Assembly: GCA_034440235.1 (NCBI GenBank)
Contig: JAWXBR010000054.1
Coordinates: forward strand, 62,001-126,000
Direction of reading: 5' to 3'
From: JAWXBR01 sp034440235
GTDB taxonomy: Bacteria; Bacteroidota; Ignavibacteria; Kapaibacteriales; Kapaibacteriaceae
DNA length: 64,000 nucleotides
The notes beneath the pieces were generated by a model. It ran no database searches. It was not told where the DNA came from and saw nothing but the letters and a program-made list of their open reading frames with translations. Below, one piece after another: positions 62,687-64,000 of this stretch (position 1 is the first letter of the stretch; every line of letters begins with the position of its first letter). A program made the position numbers and the translations under genes.

Positions 62687-63448
62687 TTAGAATTTCAGAG
62701 GAACGTTCAATGGTGGCAAACACTGGGCTTGTCCGTTTTTGATGAAGGCCGGTCGAAGTTGCAAATACAATTGCTGACGTTCCAACGTATCGCCATAGAG
62801 TGCCCGGAGTTTAGGGTACAACTCCGATGCGTTCAACGTCAACTTTTCAGAGGTGAGGTTGTTCAGTCGACTGCTCATCGAAGCTATCGCGTCGCTGCAC
62901 CCGGTGTTTGAGTCGGCCGTAACGTGAACCGTGTATTCCCAATCGCCCACGTGCTCTGAATAGAAAGAGATCAGGATTGCAGGTGGCGATCTGTAGAACT
63001 CTAATAGTTGAAGTGCCGCATGACTTACCATCTCAGGGCTAATGTCTTTGCAAAGGCGAATATCGGGCGTCACTAACTTCCCCTTTCCTGTGTATTCGAC
63101 CATCACCGTTCCGACGGCACCACTAGGCTGTCCAGAATACCCGTCGCTTCTCGACGCCTCTATGGTGTAAACACCTGGAGGCTGATTCACCATCCCCCAG
63201 AACTCTTCAGTATAGTACGAAGGAGTACTTACAAAAAAGGTTTTCAGACCAACTGTTGCCGTAACAGTCGACGTGGAATACTTCGAGACGTAGTTTCCAA
63301 ACTCATCGATTAACACTACCCTACCGTAGATAATATTCTCATCAAGATATTCCGGCGTCGTGGGTGCAACCGAACACCCAACACACAGCCCCAATGCGAG
63401 CAACGTCAAGCACCTAATGAAACTGCCAAAGTCGAATCTGTTAACCAT
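62687..63448 (-). CDS. Lipoprotein of unknown function
   Basis: 253 residues. Lipobox LCVGC (residues about 21-25). Body with strands and a GVYTIEASRSDGYSGQ region near 90 suggestive of carboxypeptidase-regulatory-like folds. No catalytic motifs. A 7-bp inverted repeat precedes it. Confidence 0.68.
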   Translation of the reverse strand: MVNRFDFGSFIRCLTLLALGLCVGCSVAPTTPEYLDENIIYGRVVLIDEFGNYVSKYSTSTVTATVGLKTFFVSTPSYYTEEFWGMVNQPPGVYTIEASRSDGYSGQPSGAVGTVMVEYTGKGKLVTPDIRLCKDISPEMVSHAALQLLEFYRSPPAILISFYSEHVGDWEYTVHVTADSNTGCSDAIASMSSRLNNLTSEKLTLNASELYPKLRALYGDTLERQQLYLQLRPAFIKNGQAQCLPPLNVPLKF

Positions 63449-63473
63449 GATACACCTCCCCTAAGTATTGAGT

Positions 63474-63490
63474 CAATACTACACAATAAT
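63474..63490. promoter_or_regulatory. Inverted repeat upstream of lipoprotein
   Basis: AGTATTG, AGT, CAATACT: perfect 7-bp arms, 26 bases from the lipoprotein start. Operator-like; could also be a hairpin. Confidence 0.4.
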
Positions 63491-63508
63491 GCCAAGCCCC
63501 GTGACTCC

Positions 63509-63538
63509 TTGCCAGTCGTCCCCTTTTTGCTATCTTTG
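63509..63538 (+). promoter_or_regulatory. TTG-N19-TATCTTTG promoter of tRNA-fMet
   Basis: TTG 63509-63511, 19 bases, TATCTTTG 63531-63538, 10 bases before the tRNA. The best Bacteroidota-type match here. Confidence 0.75.
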
Positions 63539-63548
63539 TAGTCCCTAT

Positions 63549-63621
<73 letters not shown>

Positions 63622-63638
63622 CTTCGAAAAAATCTAAG

Positions 63639-63678
63639 TCCCTGTAGTTCTAACGAGTTACAGGGATTTTGCTTTTTC
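63639..63678 (+). terminator. Terminator after tRNA-fMet
   Basis: TCCCTGTA (63639-63646) pairs with TACAGGGA (63659-63666) around a 12-base loop, then TTTTGCTTTTTC. Confidence 0.75.
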
Positions 63679-63709
63679 AGGTGACGGTACAGGTGACGGT
63701 TTTTCGAAA

Positions 63710-64000
63710 ATGCTCCCCCAATACGCCAGTAGATTCGACATGATGAACTACAAAGCGGCACCTGAGTATTTCCTTTCTCTCGAGCAGGAACAGATCATTC
63801 AGGATTTGTCGGTTCGCATTGCTGACGAGTTTATTCCCGACATGAGTAAGCACATTACGAATGCGCAGACGCTCGATGAATTACAAGAACTTCGTGAACA
63901 CTTTGAGGCCGTGTCGTTGGAGTTCAGACGTCAGCGTCAGCTCGTTCCTTTAGAGGGACAACTATATCAGTATAGATGGCTCCTAGGTGAGACTTATGGT
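63710..64000 (+). CDS. Hypothetical protein (3' truncated)
   Basis: Open from ATG 63710 (or 63740) to the window end with no stop. The sequence is charged and helical (SLEQEQIIQDLSVRIADEF, DELQELREHFEAVSLEFRRQ). No domain recognised; too short to judge. Two 12-bp direct repeats (CAGGTGACGGTA-like, 63679-63700) precede it. Confidence 0.5.
   Translation, partial: MLPQYASRFDMMNYKAAPEYFLSLEQEQIIQDLSVRIADEFIPDMSKHITNAQTLDELQELREHFEAVSLEFRRQRQLVPLEGQLYQYRWLLGETYG

Overview
The window looks like chromosomal DNA from a Gram-negative bacterium of the Bacteroidota/Chlorobiota (FCB) group, plausibly a Kapaibacteriota- or Ignavibacteria-like lineage. The reasons are: an LpxC-FabZ fusion; two proteins with type IX secretion-style C-terminal sorting tails; choice-of-anchor (ASPM/Hydin-like) exported repeats; a GWxTD protein; a 31-codon AURKAIP1/COX24-type basic gene; and about ten promoters of the Bacteroidota form (TTG, 18-20 bases, TAnnTTTG). 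The assignment is inferred from gene content and motifs, without a database search.

Layout: 1-2.7 kb has the end of an inositol-monophosphatase gene, dapF and an M20 amidohydrolase. 2.7-7.4 kb is a minus-strand block: metallophosphoesterase, then argS, rsfS, a LytR_C-domain protein, an ECF sigma factor and tRNA-Ser(GGA). 7.5-17.6 kb (plus) has an S66 carboxypeptidase, a 1575-aa secreted VWA protein, class I aldolase, an ABC exporter and cystathionine beta-synthase. 17.7-21.1 kb (minus) has an enoyl-reductase-like SDR, a CpeT-like protein and mutL. 21.1-22.7 kb has a glycosyltransferase and a small Cys-containing membrane protein. 22.7-27.4 kb (minus) is ispF, histidine kinase, ruvX and a GWxTD protein, joined mostly by ATGA overlaps. 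27.4-29.4 kb has xseA, xseB and a PaiB-like gene; 29.4-31 kb has plsY and gpsA. 31.2-32.7 kb encodes a VWA-OmpA-SPOR protein. 32.7-37.8 kb (minus) is ychF, VOC, HAD, hydrolase, queG and trxB. A TPR/LuxR regulator and a T9SS cargo follow. 40.8-49.4 kb (minus) is a compact envelope operon: uppS, bamA, two ompH/skp, lpxD, lpxC-fabZ, lpxA and an outer-membrane protein. 49.5-50.7 kb has an HU-like gene, a TPR gene and the COX24-like gene.

50.7-53.8 kb is the accessory part. A transporter plus an acidic (perhaps SUKH-like) gene lie between 23-bp direct repeats, followed by an AT-richer pair of unrecognised genes, one frameshifted. 53.9-59.7 kb (minus) is pheT, a coiled-coil gene, zapA, a probable 6S-like RNA and rny. 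59.8-64 kb has repeats, divergent envelope genes, a DUF1801 gene with a decayed tandem copy, a lipoprotein, initiator tRNA-Met and a partial gene.

The most unusual signal is that short tandem duplications (about 26-38 bp) sit repeatedly on same-strand gene junctions, usually where a stop and a start codon overlap. They leave one or two relic start or stop codons. Clear cases are dapF/M20, rsfS/argS, ABC/CBS, the CBS 3' end, mutL/CpeT-like, ruvX/GWxTD, hydrolase/queG and uppS/bamA. In addition the octamer AAGGGGCT occurs about 22 times (about 2 expected), and mutL and the SDR gene appear to be transcribed as leaderless mRNAs from boxes exactly 5 bases before the ATG.
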